Shown: positions 16,128 through 24,538 of the stretch, in pieces
Position numbering within the stretch: the first letter of the stretch is position 1
Layout of the letters: every line of letters begins with the position of its first letter
DNA from: Xanthobacteraceae bacterium
Lineage (GTDB): Bacteria > Pseudomonadota > Alphaproteobacteria > Rhizobiales > Xanthobacteraceae
Direction of reading: 5' to 3'
Length of the DNA stretch: 37,830 bases
Assembly (NCBI GenBank): GCA_022841625.1
Contig: JALHRD010000041.1
Span: forward strand, 1-37,830
The notes under the pieces: generated by a model
The model's input: the letters and a program-made list of their open reading frames with translations, nothing else
Databases searched by the model: none
What the model was told of the DNA's origin: nothing
Made by a program: the position numbers and the translations under genes

Positions 16128-17174
16128 CTACTGCTTCTGCGCCGTCGGCGTCAACAACGCGCCGGCCTCCGCGATGATGTTCTGAGGCGTCGCGAAGGCG
16201 TCAGTGAGAAGACTATGGATCGCGGCGCCGGTCATGGGCTCGATTTCAAGTTGCAGCTTCTCGGCCTCGGCAATAAAGGCGGGATCTTTCATGGTGGCGT
16301 CGAAGGCGCGGCGCAACGCGGCCAGGCGATCCGCTGGCACACCCGGCGGCGCCGCCACCGGTCGGCCGGTCTCCTGCCGCATAAGAATAAGCGTGAGCAC
16401 GCGTTTCTTATGTGGGTCGGTCACGAGGTCGAGCGCGGACGGTACCGTTGGCAAATCCGGCAGCTTTTCAATTCCGAGCTGAACGATGACGTTCAGGAGT
16501 TTGTCGCGGATCCAATGTGGGCGCGACGCTTTCATGGTCGACCAGGACAGCCCGCAGATGCCCTCGACCTCGCGGCGCTCGATCGACAGTGTCAGTCCGG
16601 CGGCCGGATCGTATCCCGCGATCACGCGGAACTTGGTGTTGAGCACCGCATTGAGTACCTTCGGCATCAGCGCGGTGTTTGAGGTCGCACCGGCCGCTCC
16701 GACGATCACCTCGCGCTCCTGTGCTTGTTGGATCGTTTTGATCGGGCTCTCGTGCCAAGTCGCGCACACGTTTTGCAGTTTTCCGATCGAGCCGATCCAA
16801 TTGAGTTTGAGCGGCTCGTAGCGCGCGCCGGTCGCGCCAAACAGCGGGTCCATGGTGACGTTGTTCGCGAAGGCGCCGATGGTGCCGCCGTCGCGCTCGG
16901 CGGTGGTGTAGATCGCGGATGCCGCGGCGAGCCCGCCCGCGGCTGGCTGGTTCTTGGCGATGAAACTCGGATTGCCGGGGATGTGGCGGCCCATATGGCG
17001 TGCCAGCGCGCGGTAATAGACATCATAGCCGCCGCCCGCGCCGCCACCGACAATCAGGTTGATCTGCCGGCCTTTGTAGAACTCTTCGATGGTTTGCGCG
17101 GTGGCCAAGGTGCTTTGCAGCGCCAATGCCAGCACGGCGGCGCCGAGACACAACGGTCGATTGATCTCAGTCAT
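16128..17174 (-). CDS. TctC/Bug-type periplasmic solute receptor
   Basis: A 348-residue receptor of the tripartite tricarboxylate transporter (TctC/Bug) family. A signal peptide (hydrophobic residues 8-22, ending ATAQ) is followed by IEEFYKGRQINLIVGGGAGGGYDVYYRALARHMGRHIPGNP and PAAGGLAAASAIY, the family's ligand-binding opening. The protein is full length. It is the last gene of a minus operon with two SsuA-type receptors and a racemase-superfamily gene. No TctA/TctB genes accompany it; the set at 21601-23676 is divergent and has its own receptor. It may serve those or distant membrane components. The ligand is probably a carboxylic acid. Confidence 0.9.
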   Translation of the reverse strand: MTEINRPLCLGAAVLALALQSTLATAQTIEEFYKGRQINLIVGGGAGGGYDVYYRALARHMGRHIPGNPSFIAKNQPAAGGLAAASAIYTTAERDGGTIGAFANNVTMDPLFGATGARYEPLKLNWIGSIGKLQNVCATWHESPIKTIQQAQEREVIVGAAGATSNTALMPKVLNAVLNTKFRVIAGYDPAAGLTLSIERREVEGICGLSWSTMKASRPHWIRDKLLNVIVQLGIEKLPDLPTVPSALDLVTDPHKKRVLTLILMRQETGRPVAAPPGVPADRLAALRRAFDATMKDPAFIAEAEKLQLEIEPMTGAAIHSLLTDAFATPQNIIAEAGALLTPTAQKQ

Positions 17175-17228
17175 GGGCGTCTCGCTCGGCGCAACTCACT
17201 GCGATCCGCGTATGCGGATCAGTTGAAT

Positions 17229-18218
17229 CTATCGCTTTCCGTGTTTCTTTTCGAGCGCGGCAAAGAAGCCTTCCTTTTGGAGAATTTCGAGCACGGACAG
17301 GTCAATGTAATTGTCGAGGTTGCGGCTAACGCCGGGCGGAAAATGCGCCAGGATGTTTTCCGCCGCTGCGCGCGGCACCGCAAGGTCGAGCGGCGTCATC
17401 TGGGTAAAGTCGGCATAGGTGATCTCGACGGTCTTGGGGTCGGATACGCGCGTGCCCCGGGCCAGCACTTGTTTGGCGCGCTCGGGATCGGACAGCGCGC
17501 GATAGTTGCCTTCGGCGGTGGCGCGCAGGAATCGTGCCAGCGTATCGCGATTCTCCTTGAGGTAGCTTCGGCTCACCACCAGCGTCGAGAATAGCCAAGG
17601 AATGCGCTCGATGGCGAGGTCGACCAGGGGCCTGAAACCGTTGCTGCGCGCGGCGCTCGCGAACGGCTCGTTGAGCATGGTGGCCTTGATCTCACCTGCC
17701 CGTAATGCGTCGAGGCGCTTGAGGCTGTCGCCAAATTCCTTGAGCTCGACGTCCTTGCGGGTGAGTTTCAGGCGCTCTAACGCAATGGTGGCGACGGCAT
17801 CGCTCTCGGAGCCGAAGGCGCTGACTGCCACGGCGCCGCCCTTGAGATCGGCGGCATTCGTCACCGAGCGGGCGGCGAAGAAGCCGAAGCGGATGATATT
17901 GGCGAGCGACGCGATGGTGCGCAGATCCGCGCCCTCCTGGTTGAGCTGGACCACCGACGAAAGTCCGACATGCATCATGTCGAGCGTGCCGGCGCGCACC
18001 GCGGCCGCGCCGCGGCTGCCACCACCCATATTGGCAAGCGTGACCTTGAGATTATGTTTGCCGTAAAGGCCGGCGTCGTCCGCCATCCAGATCGCCAACA
18101 CGGTATTGGCGGTGCCCGATGTACCGAGGCGTATCTCGACTGGCGCCTGGGCGGAAGCGGCGGATCCAAAGCAAGCTATCGCCATGGCGATAGCAAGCTG
18201 GCGCAGTGTTGACGTCAT
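17229..18218 (-). CDS. SsuA/THI5-type (NitT/TauT) solute-binding protein, copy 1
   Basis: A 329-residue periplasmic receptor of the SsuA/TauA/THI5 class. ATG 18218 follows a GGAGGA six bases upstream, and a signal peptide ends at SAASAQ. The mature part opens EIRLGTSGTANTVLAIWMADDAGLYGKHNLKV and contains NMGGGSRGAAAVRAG, LKGGAVAVSAFGSESD and IKATMLNEPFAS, the hinge and ligand regions of the class. It aligns end to end with the next gene upstream (18248-19234), so the pair is a tandem duplication. No ABC permease or ATPase gene lies nearby. The ligand is unknown; the class covers sulfonates, pyrimidine precursors and aromatic acids. Confidence 0.9.
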   Translation of the reverse strand: MTSTLRQLAIAMAIACFGSAASAQAPVEIRLGTSGTANTVLAIWMADDAGLYGKHNLKVTLANMGGGSRGAAAVRAGTLDMMHVGLSSVVQLNQEGADLRTIASLANIIRFGFFAARSVTNAADLKGGAVAVSAFGSESDAVATIALERLKLTRKDVELKEFGDSLKRLDALRAGEIKATMLNEPFASAARSNGFRPLVDLAIERIPWLFSTLVVSRSYLKENRDTLARFLRATAEGNYRALSDPERAKQVLARGTRVSDPKTVEITYADFTQMTPLDLAVPRAAAENILAHFPPGVSRNLDNYIDLSVLEILQKEGFFAALEKKHGKR

Positions 18219-18247
18219 TGTTTCCTCCAGGCGCGATCGTTCTAAGC

Positions 18248-19234
18248 TCACAGCTTGCCGTATTTCTTCTGCATTGCGGTGAAGAAGCCGCTCTTGCTTA
18301 GCTCCATGAGTACGGACCCATCGATGTAATCGTCGGTATTGCGACTGCCGGAATCAGCGCTGATTTTGAGCACGTTGTCGACCCCCGGCATCGAGATGGT
18401 CATGTCTGGCGGCGACTGGGCGCGGAAGTCCTGATAGCTGATGTCGACGATCTTTTGGCTTTTTACGTTGAGCTCACGCGCCAGCACTGCCTTGGCGCGC
18501 GCGGCATCGGTCAAGGCGAGATAATTGCCCTCGATCACCGCGCGCAGGAAGCGTAACATAAGATCGCGCCGCTGCTTGAGGTCGCCGCGCCGCACCACCA
18601 CGCCGCTGAACAGCCAGGGAATCTGCTCGGCGGCGAGATCGATCAGGATGTTGACGCCTTGCTCACGCGCTTGGCTTGTGGTCGGTTCGTTGATGGCAGT
18701 GGCTTTGATCTCGCCGGAACGCACCGCTGCAAGCCGCTTGGCGCCGCCGCCATACTCCTTCACGGTCACGTCGGCGCGGGTCATGCCGAAGCGTTCCAGC
18801 GCCAGCGTGACGGTAGCGTCGCTTTCCGATCCAAATGCACTCACGCCGACGACGCCGCCCTTGAGATCGGTCGCGGTCTTTACTTCCGGCGCGGTCGCAA
18901 TGACGAAGCGGATCACGTTACTCATTGAGGCGACCAGCCGCAGGTCGCCGCCTGCGCGGTTGGCCTGCACCACCGACGACATTCCGACGCGCATCACGTC
19001 GATCTTGCCGGCCTGTAGTTCCTTGGCGCCGCGGCTGCCGCCGCCCATGTTGACGATCTCGACCTGAAGGCCGTTGGCGGCATAAAAGCCGCCCTCTTGC
19101 GCCATCCAGACCGGCAGCACGGTGTTGACCGCGTCGGAAATGCCAACGCGAAACGGCGTCAGCGTCTGGGCGAAGGCGGGCGATACCGGTAGGAGCGCCA
19201 GCGCGGCGGTAAAAATGGACAGCAATATTCGCAT
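18248..19234 (-). CDS. SsuA/THI5-type (NitT/TauT) solute-binding protein, copy 2
   Basis: A 328-residue paralogue of the 17229-18218 receptor. Start ATG 19234 is preceded by GGGAGA and gives a signal peptide ending PAFAQ. Shared blocks include VLPVWMAQEGGFYAANGLQVEIVNMGGGSRGAKELQ, LKGGVVGVSAFGSESDATVTLALERFG and SGEIKATAINEPTTS, as well as the C-terminal TDDYIDGSVLMELSKSGFFTAM. The two copies are separated by 29 bases and are clearly diverged, so the duplication is not recent. In operon order it follows the racemase-superfamily gene. The two may bind related but different ligands. Confidence 0.9.
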   Translation of the reverse strand: MRILLSIFTAALALLPVSPAFAQTLTPFRVGISDAVNTVLPVWMAQEGGFYAANGLQVEIVNMGGGSRGAKELQAGKIDVMRVGMSSVVQANRAGGDLRLVASMSNVIRFVIATAPEVKTATDLKGGVVGVSAFGSESDATVTLALERFGMTRADVTVKEYGGGAKRLAAVRSGEIKATAINEPTTSQAREQGVNILIDLAAEQIPWLFSGVVVRRGDLKQRRDLMLRFLRAVIEGNYLALTDAARAKAVLARELNVKSQKIVDISYQDFRAQSPPDMTISMPGVDNVLKISADSGSRNTDDYIDGSVLMELSKSGFFTAMQKKYGKL

Positions 19235-19296
19235 TCGCCGATTCTCCCGCGGGTGTAGCAGCCAGAAGCAGCCGGTTGTCGTGTTCGGCGCCGGGA

Positions 19297-20049
19297 TCAA
19301 AACTCCCGGAACAGTCGCCCGAAGCCTTGAATCTTGTCATTGATGCCGCAGCGGCGCAGCGCGTCCCAGACAATGGCCTGATGCGCGGTCATTACATTGA
19401 CGCCGAATTCCTTCTCTAGCAGGTCGATAGCCCCGGCGGTTGGCCAGTGCGGTGACGGCAGCAGGATCGTGTCGGCGCTCGGGTGTTCTTTCATCAGCTT
19501 GCGACCCATTTCGAGCGCGGCATCCTGCGGGATCGCGCCGATCCGGTTGAACGCGCTGCCCCAGCCGGTAGCGCCGAGCAGTTCGCAACCGAAATGGACT
19601 GAATAGCCGGCGATCCGGTCGGTGTCGGAATGGGCGTAGGGCTGCGCCACCACGACCTTCTTGCAGCCAAGCGCCTTGGCCGCCTTGGCTTGCGCGGCGG
19701 CGCTCGACGACACCTTGATGCCGAGCTCAGCTTCGAGATCGGCGATCATTTGTTCGGCATTCTTGGCGCCGCGCGAGAGGTTGATCGGCACGCCACCGAG
19801 CACGACGATATCGCAGCCGGCCGCGGCCATCTCGCGCGCGGCGCGCATGCTGATGTCATAGGATTGGTCGACTTCGTCCTTTGAACGCACCACAATCGCG
19901 AGTGAGGTCACCACCAGCGTGACGCCGTCCGGCACGATTTTGTAGAATTCGTAAGGGAAAATCTCGGTGGTTAATGGCGGCGAGGTATAGCCGATCCGCG
20001 CGCGGTGACCGTACATCTTGCCGTTCTCAATCTTCACTGGGGTTGTCAT
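19297..20049 (-). CDS. Maleate isomerase/arylmalonate decarboxylase-like protein (Asp/Glu racemase superfamily)
   Basis: A protein of about 250 residues resembling maleate cis-trans isomerases and arylmalonate decarboxylases: GHRARIGYTSPPLTTEIFPYEFY at the start, AGCDIVVLGGVPIN in the first half, and the C-terminal GVNVMTAHQAIVWDALRRCGI that matches the family's SSNQAxxW block. Both positions expected to carry catalytic cysteine look substituted: GGVPIN (85-90) and LPSPHWPT (197-204), with H201 as the only obvious reactive group. Start chosen as ATG 20049; a GTG three codons earlier is possible, and neither has a strong ribosome site. It is the first gene of the operon with three receptors and is preceded by a 13-bp tandem repeat. 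Confidence 0.83.
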   Translation of the reverse strand: MTTPVKIENGKMYGHRARIGYTSPPLTTEIFPYEFYKIVPDGVTLVVTSLAIVVRSKDEVDQSYDISMRAAREMAAAGCDIVVLGGVPINLSRGAKNAEQMIADLEAELGIKVSSSAAAQAKAAKALGCKKVVVAQPYAHSDTDRIAGYSVHFGCELLGATGWGSAFNRIGAIPQDAALEMGRKLMKEHPSADTILLPSPHWPTAGAIDLLEKEFGVNVMTAHQAIVWDALRRCGINDKIQGFGRLFREF

Positions 20050-20057
20050 TGCTGCCA

Positions 20058-20110
20058 CGCTCTCGGGGAACGCTTTCGGGGAACGCTTTCGGGGACACGC
20101 TCTTGGGGAA
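20058..20110. repeat. Four tandem copies of a 13-bp unit
   Basis: Units at 20058-20070, 20071-20083, 20084-20097 and 20098-20110 share CGCTTTCGGGGAA with one or two changes each; the third has one extra base. They lie directly upstream of the racemase-superfamily gene, where they could phase regulator binding or alter expression by slippage. Confidence 0.8.
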
Positions 20111-20396
20111 ATGCAGCGCGGAAGCTACTGACGCGTCGATGCATTGTCCACCGGCCGTCAAAATGCACCGTGACGTCTAAGTCCAGCGGATTCTTTCGGC
20201 GCGGCGCGCGTTTGAGCAAAGGCGGGCAATTGGCGACGGATGGGATACCTGTCCCCGAAGGCGCATGTTGGTTCAGCAACAACGGTCTTGCTGCGCTGCA
20301 ACATGTGGGTTGCGACACTGCGCCCTACTTTATGCTAGGTTTTTCTAGCAAAACGCCACTGGCATAATTCATTACAGTTTGAAATGCTGTTGCAAG

Positions 20397-20412
20397 TGGC
20401 ACAGTGCCCGCA
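20397..20412 (+). promoter_or_regulatory. Possible sigma-54 (-24/-12) element before tctC
   Basis: TGGCAC, five bases, then CCGCA: this matches the TGGCAC-N5-TTGCA consensus, with the invariant GG and GC correctly spaced and only the TT changed. It would give a 5' leader of about 100 bases. No enhancer-binding activator gene is in the window, so this is a weak call. Confidence 0.25.
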
Positions 20413-20524
20413 AGAGTGGTAGGTGCCGGCGGGTGACCGGTTACCATCGTACTTGCTCATTGAAAAAAACGAACAACGGTGGCGTGTGGGTAGAGGAACG
20501 GCTTTAGGGAAGGGCATTAGTATC

Positions 20525-21538
20525 ATGACAACTCCGACGATCCGTAACGCATTTGGCGCTTGGACGGCGCTGTGGTTCGCCGCGGTGCTTGGGCTGGTTC
20601 CCGCACAGGCGCAATGGCAGCCCAACCGGCCGGTTGAGTTCATCATTCCCGCCGGCACCGGCGGCGGCGCCGATTTGATGGCGCGCACGATCCAGGGGAT
20701 CGTGACTAAGCACAGTCTGATGAAGACGCCGATGGTGGTGATCAACAAGGCCGGTGGCGCCGGTGGCGAGGGCTTCCTTGACATGAAGAGCTCGCGCAAC
20801 AATCCACACAAAATCGTCATAACGCTGTCGAACCTTTTCACCACACCGCTCGCCACTGGCATTCCTTTCAACTGGAAGGATCTGACGCCGGTCGCAATGC
20901 TGGCGCTCGACGAGTTCGTGCTGTGGGTCAATGCCGAGACGCCCTACAAATCGGCCAAGGACTATATTGAGGCGATCAAGAAGGCGCCGCCTGGCCAGTT
21001 CAAAATGGGTGGCACCGGTTCTCGGCAAGAGGACCAGATCATCACGGTTGCGATTGAGAAATCGACCGGGGTGAAGTTCACTTACATTCCGTTCCGCGGC
21101 GGCGGCGAAGTGGCCGTTCAGCTGGTCGGCAATCACGTCGACTCGACGGTCAACAATCCCAACGAAGCGGTGGCGCAGTGGCGCGGTGGCAAGGTGCGGC
21201 CACTGTGCGTGTTCGATGGCAAGCCGCTGCCCTATAACGAGGTGATCGTCGACAAGCTGTCGTGGAACAGCATCCCGACCTGCAAGTCGCAGGGCCTTAA
21301 CATGGAATACCTGATGCTGCGCGGTATCTTTATGGCGCCGGGCGCGACGCCGGATCAGGTCAATTTCTATGTCGATCTGTTCAAGAAGGTGCGCGAGACG
21401 CCGGAGTGGCAGAAGCTGATGCAAGATGGTGCCTTCAACCAGTCATTCATGACTGGCGCCGAATACGTCAAATGGGTAACCACCGAAGAGCAGCGCCATC
21501 GCGATCTCATGGCGGAAGCGGGCTTCCTAGCGAAATAG
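20525..21538 (+). CDS. tctC: Tripartite tricarboxylate transporter receptor (TctC/Bug family)
   Basis: A periplasmic receptor of about 337 residues. ATG 20525 is chosen for its strong upstream AGGGAAGGG and the signal peptide it opens (ending PAQAQ). The mature chain begins WQPNRPVEFIIPAGTGGGADLMARTIQGIV, the family's ligand loop, followed by NKAGGAGGEGF, YIPFRGGGEVAVQLVG and NNPNEAVAQWRGGKVRPL. Genes for both membrane components follow, so unlike the other receptors here it belongs to a complete transporter. The downstream oxalyl-CoA decarboxylase and formyl-CoA transferase genes make oxalate or a related small dicarboxylate the likely ligand; that is inference. Confidence 0.93.
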   Translation: MTTPTIRNAFGAWTALWFAAVLGLVPAQAQWQPNRPVEFIIPAGTGGGADLMARTIQGIVTKHSLMKTPMVVINKAGGAGGEGFLDMKSSRNNPHKIVITLSNLFTTPLATGIPFNWKDLTPVAMLALDEFVLWVNAETPYKSAKDYIEAIKKAPPGQFKMGGTGSRQEDQIITVAIEKSTGVKFTYIPFRGGGEVAVQLVGNHVDSTVNNPNEAVAQWRGGKVRPLCVFDGKPLPYNEVIVDKLSWNSIPTCKSQGLNMEYLMLRGIFMAPGATPDQVNFYVDLFKKVRETPEWQKLMQDGAFNQSFMTGAEYVKWVTTEEQRHRDLMAEAGFLAK

Positions 21539-21600
21539 CCATTCCAATCGCCGGCGGCCTTCAGCGCCGCCCACGCAACCGCGGGGAGCCGATACGCTCA

Positions 21601-22107
21601 ATGTCTGACGAATCCAACGCGGCCGAGTCCGGGCCGTCGCATCGCGCGATTGAAATTGCCGTGGCGCTGTTGGCCCTGGCATTTGGCATTATTGTCCTCA
21701 TCGGCAGCCTGCAGGTCGGTATCGATTGGGGCTCGGAAGGGCCAAGGCCCGGGTTCTTCCCGTTTTACATCTCACTCTTCATCATTGTCGGCAGCATCTA
21801 CAACCTCGCACAAGCGACCTTCCTCGGCGGTATCAAGCAGGAATTGTTTTCAAGCTGGGAACAGTTACGGCGGGTGATGGCGGTGGTCGCGCCGACGACG
21901 GTCTATGTGGCACTGATCCCGTTCGTCGGAATCTATGTCTCGTCGCTGCTGCTGATCGGCGTCTTTATGATTTGGCTGGGCCGATACAGCCTTTTGAAAA
22001 CCGCGCCGATTGCCGTCGGCGTGCCAACAGTCGTCTACATCGTGTTCGAGCGATATTTCCAGATCGCGCTGCCCAAGGGCCCGATCGAATACTGGCTCGG
22101 TCTATAG
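21601..22107 (+). CDS. tctB: TctB-family small membrane subunit of tripartite tricarboxylate transporter
   Basis: A 168-residue protein with four predicted membrane helices (about 18-38, 51-70, 93-125 in two passes, and 136-153). The motif GPRPGFFPFYISLFIIVGSI near the first loop is typical of TctB. It starts at ATG 21601, with GGGGAG upstream, 62 bases after tctC. TctB is the poorly conserved small subunit and is recognised here mainly by topology, that motif and its place between tctC and tctA. Confidence 0.92.
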   Translation: MSDESNAAESGPSHRAIEIAVALLALAFGIIVLIGSLQVGIDWGSEGPRPGFFPFYISLFIIVGSIYNLAQATFLGGIKQELFSSWEQLRRVMAVVAPTTVYVALIPFVGIYVSSLLLIGVFMIWLGRYSLLKTAPIAVGVPTVVYIVFERYFQIALPKGPIEYWLGL

Positions 22108-22173
22108 CTCGCGCCTCGCAGCAAACATCAACTTAAAGCGCCCAGAGTCACGCCTTCGAAGGTTAGCAAGTCA

Positions 22174-23676
22174 ATGGAAGAAATCGGCAACCTGATTCAA
22201 GGCTTTGCGACCGTTCTCGAGCCGTTCAACATCGGCGTGATGATCATCGGGATCGTGCTCGGCGTGATCATTGGGGTGCTGCCCGGTCTCGGTGGCGCTA
22301 ACGGCGTTGCGATCCTGCTGCCGCTGACCTTCTCGATGTCGCCGACCTCGGCGATCATCATGTTGTCCTGCATCTATTGGGGCGCGCTGTTCGGCGGCGC
22401 CATCACCTCGGTGCTGTTCAACATTCCGGGCGAACCGTGGTCGGTGGCCACCACCTTTGACGGTCATCCGATGGCGCAGCAGGGTAAGGCCGGCGAGGCG
22501 CTCACCGCCGCGTTCACATCGTCCTTCGTCGGCGCGCTGTTTGCGGTCATTGTTATTACGCTGGTGGCGCCACTGGTAGCGCGCTTTGCCCTGAAATTCG
22601 GAGCGGCCGAGAAGTTTGGCGTCTATTTCCTGGCGTTCTGCAGCTTCGTCGGCTTGAGCAAGGAGCCCGCCTTCAAGACCGTTGTCGCCATGATGATCGG
22701 CTTTGCGCTGGCGGCGGTCGGGCTCGATCATATGACCGGCCAGCTGCGGTTGACCTTTGGGTTCACCGAGCTGCTTCCCGGCTTCGACTTCCTGATCGCC
22801 GTCATTGGCCTGTTCGGAATCGGCGAGATATTGCTGACAATGGAGGAGGGCCTCCGGTTCAAGGGCCAGTCGGCCAATATCAATTTACGTGTGGTGTTGC
22901 AGACCTGGATGGAGCTGCCGCGCTACTGGGCGACTTCGATCCGCTCCTGCATCATTGGCTGCTGGATGGGCATTACGCCGGCCGGCGCCACACCGGCATC
23001 GTTCATGAGTTACGGCATCGCCAAGCGCATGTCGCCGCGCGGTAAGAATTTCGGTAAGGGCGAGATCGAGGGTGTGGTGGCGCCTGAGACCGCGGCGCAC
23101 GCCGCCGGAACGTCGGCGTTGTTGCCGATGCTTTCGCTCGGCGTGCCGGGGTCGCCGACCGCCGCGGTGCTGTTGGGCGGTTTGTTGATCTGGGGCTTGC
23201 AGCCCGGTCCGCTATTGTTTGTGGAGCAGAAGGAATTCGTTTGGGGCCTGATCGCCTCGATGTATCTCGGCAACATCGTGGGCCTCATCATCGTACTGAC
23301 TTGTGTGCCGATCCTGGCCGCAATGCTGCGGATCCCGTTCCCGGTGATCGCGCCAATCATCTTGGTGCTGTGCGCCATCGGCGCCTATACCGTGCACAAC
23401 AATCCGTTTGACGTGATCATGATGCTGGTGTTCGGGGTGCTCGGCTATGTGTTGAAAAAATGCGACTATCCGCTGGCGCCGCTGGTGCTGGCATTGGTGC
23501 TTGGCGACAAGGCGGAAGAGGCATTCCGACAGGCGCTGCTCGGATCGCAAGGCAGCCTCACGGTGTTTTGGTCGAACGGACTGGTCGGGTCGATCATGCT
23601 TCTTGGGCTGATTGCATTGTTCTGGCCCACCATCCAAAACGGCCTCGCCCGGCTGCGGCCACGCCGAGCGGTCTGA
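22174..23676 (+). CDS. tctA: TctA-family large membrane subunit of tripartite tricarboxylate transporter
   Basis: A 500-residue, highly hydrophobic protein with about 11-12 membrane helices. The two TctA signatures are intact: GVLPGLGGANGVAILLPLTF near residues 34-53, with NIPGEPWSVATTFDGHP following, and the inverted-repeat counterpart SLGVPGSPTAAVLLGGLLIWGLQPGP in the second half. It is normal length. TctA forms the translocation channel, using an ion gradient. It follows tctB by 66 bases and precedes the GntR regulator gene. Confidence 0.96.
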   Translation: MEEIGNLIQGFATVLEPFNIGVMIIGIVLGVIIGVLPGLGGANGVAILLPLTFSMSPTSAIIMLSCIYWGALFGGAITSVLFNIPGEPWSVATTFDGHPMAQQGKAGEALTAAFTSSFVGALFAVIVITLVAPLVARFALKFGAAEKFGVYFLAFCSFVGLSKEPAFKTVVAMMIGFALAAVGLDHMTGQLRLTFGFTELLPGFDFLIAVIGLFGIGEILLTMEEGLRFKGQSANINLRVVLQTWMELPRYWATSIRSCIIGCWMGITPAGATPASFMSYGIAKRMSPRGKNFGKGEIEGVVAPETAAHAAGTSALLPMLSLGVPGSPTAAVLLGGLLIWGLQPGPLLFVEQKEFVWGLIASMYLGNIVGLIIVLTCVPILAAMLRIPFPVIAPIILVLCAIGAYTVHNNPFDVIMMLVFGVLGYVLKKCDYPLAPLVLALVLGDKAEEAFRQALLGSQGSLTVFWSNGLVGSIMLLGLIALFWPTIQNGLARLRPRRAV

Positions 23677-23747
23677 CCAATGTGCCAGTTTCGCCATTGA
23701 TTTTGGCCGCTTTCCTGCAATTAGGATTTGCGGCCCTGCCAACAACC

Positions 23748-23764
23748 TGGAATACTGTATTCCA
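23748..23764. promoter_or_regulatory. 17-bp perfect palindrome, probable operator of the GntR/FCD regulator
   Basis: TGGAATAC and GTATTCCA are exact reverse complements around one T. The site lies 22 bases before the GntR-family start codon, in the 110-bp gap after tctA. FCD-type GntR dimers bind short symmetrical A/T-centred sites like this, and self-regulation from such a position is common. A poor -35/-10 pair (TTGCGG, AATACT) overlaps it. I found no second copy elsewhere in the window. Confidence 0.65.
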
Positions 23765-23786
23765 CATTTACGTTGATGGTGTTCCC

Positions 23787-24518
23787 ATGACTGCAAGTGA
23801 TAGCGCCCGCCTGTCAGACGAAGTGCCCGACGCGTCGGCGCGCGTTGCCGTAGCGCCGATCGAAGCGCAGGCGAACTTCAAAAATAAGGCCTATGCGGCG
23901 CTCAAAGGCGTCATCGTCTCGATGGACGTTTATCACGGTCGCGCCGACATTAGGCTCGACGAGCGGCGGCTGGCGCGCGACTTCGGCATCAGCCGTACGC
24001 CGGTGCGCGAGGCCATGGCGCAGCTCGAACGGGAAGGCTTCGTGCGCGCGGTTCCGCGCCGCGGAATTTATATCGTGCGCAAGTCCAAGATCGAAGTGAT
24101 CGAGATGATCACCGCTTGGGCTGCGCTGGAAAGCATGGCGGCACGGCTCATCACCGAGAATGCCGGCGATGTCGAGATTGCGTCGCTGCGGCGCATGTTT
24201 ACAAATTTTGAGGATGGCCAGGTTCGCGCGCATCTCGACGAGTACTCCGAGGCCAATATCGAATTTCATCAGACCATTATTCGTATGAGCGGCAACCGCG
24301 TGCTCATAGATCTGGCGGAAAATCTGTTCACCCATATGCGGATGATCCGGCGCAAGACGATCGGCGAAAAGGATCGCGCCGATCGCTCGATCCGTGACCA
24401 CCTGCACATCATTGAAGCGCTCGAAGCGCGCGACACCGCGCGCTCTGAAAGTCTCGTGCGCGATCATGCGCTCGGACTTGCCGAGCACGTTGCGAAATAC
24501 GCCGACTATCTCGATTGA
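23787..24518 (+). CDS. GntR-family transcriptional regulator, FCD subfamily
   Basis: A 243-residue regulator. ATG 23787 is chosen because the frame upstream overlaps tctA and looks non-coding; no strong ribosome site is visible, so M47 is a conceivable alternative. The winged helix-turn-helix covers about residues 33-95, with the GntR signature LARDFGISRTPVREAMAQLEREGFV. The C-terminal helical FCD domain contains EFHQTIIRMSGN, DHLHIIEALEARD and RDHALGLAEHV, whose histidines usually bind a metal and help sense carboxylic acids. Placed between the transporter and oxalate-catabolic genes, it is probably their local regulator, responding to oxalate or an intermediate. Confidence 0.93.
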   Translation: MTASDSARLSDEVPDASARVAVAPIEAQANFKNKAYAALKGVIVSMDVYHGRADIRLDERRLARDFGISRTPVREAMAQLEREGFVRAVPRRGIYIVRKSKIEVIEMITAWAALESMAARLITENAGDVEIASLRRMFTNFEDGQVRAHLDEYSEANIEFHQTIIRMSGNRVLIDLAENLFTHMRMIRRKTIGEKDRADRSIRDHLHIIEALEARDTARSESLVRDHALGLAEHVAKYADYLD

Positions 24519-24538
24519 CCAGATGACGGAGGATTGCC

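Larger units (their letters stand above)
20050..20524. other. 475-bp divergent intergenic region with repeats and possible promoter sites
   Basis: No convincing gene. It lies between the minus racemase-superfamily operon and the plus oxalate/tct operon. It holds four 13-bp tandem repeats at 20058-20110, a small inverted repeat TGCTAG/CTAGCA at 20333-20350, a sigma-54-like element at 20397-20412 and an imperfect 14-bp palindrome (GGTGACC/GGTTACC) at 20432-20445. The ribosome site for tctC (AGGGAAGGG) ends the interval. Confidence 0.6.

Noticed and set aside
20058-20110. Tandem repeats as a CRISPR array
   Set aside because: Units are 13 bp and directly adjacent with no spacers, and there are no cas genes.
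20333-20350. TGCTAG/CTAGCA inverted repeat as a terminator or riboswitch
   Set aside because: The stem is only six base pairs and there is no downstream gene context that fits; mentioned only as part of the intergenic region.
23460-23786. Long upstream extension of the GntR-regulator frame
   Set aside because: It lies out of frame inside tctA and across the palindromic operator; the family's N-terminus fits ATG 23787.
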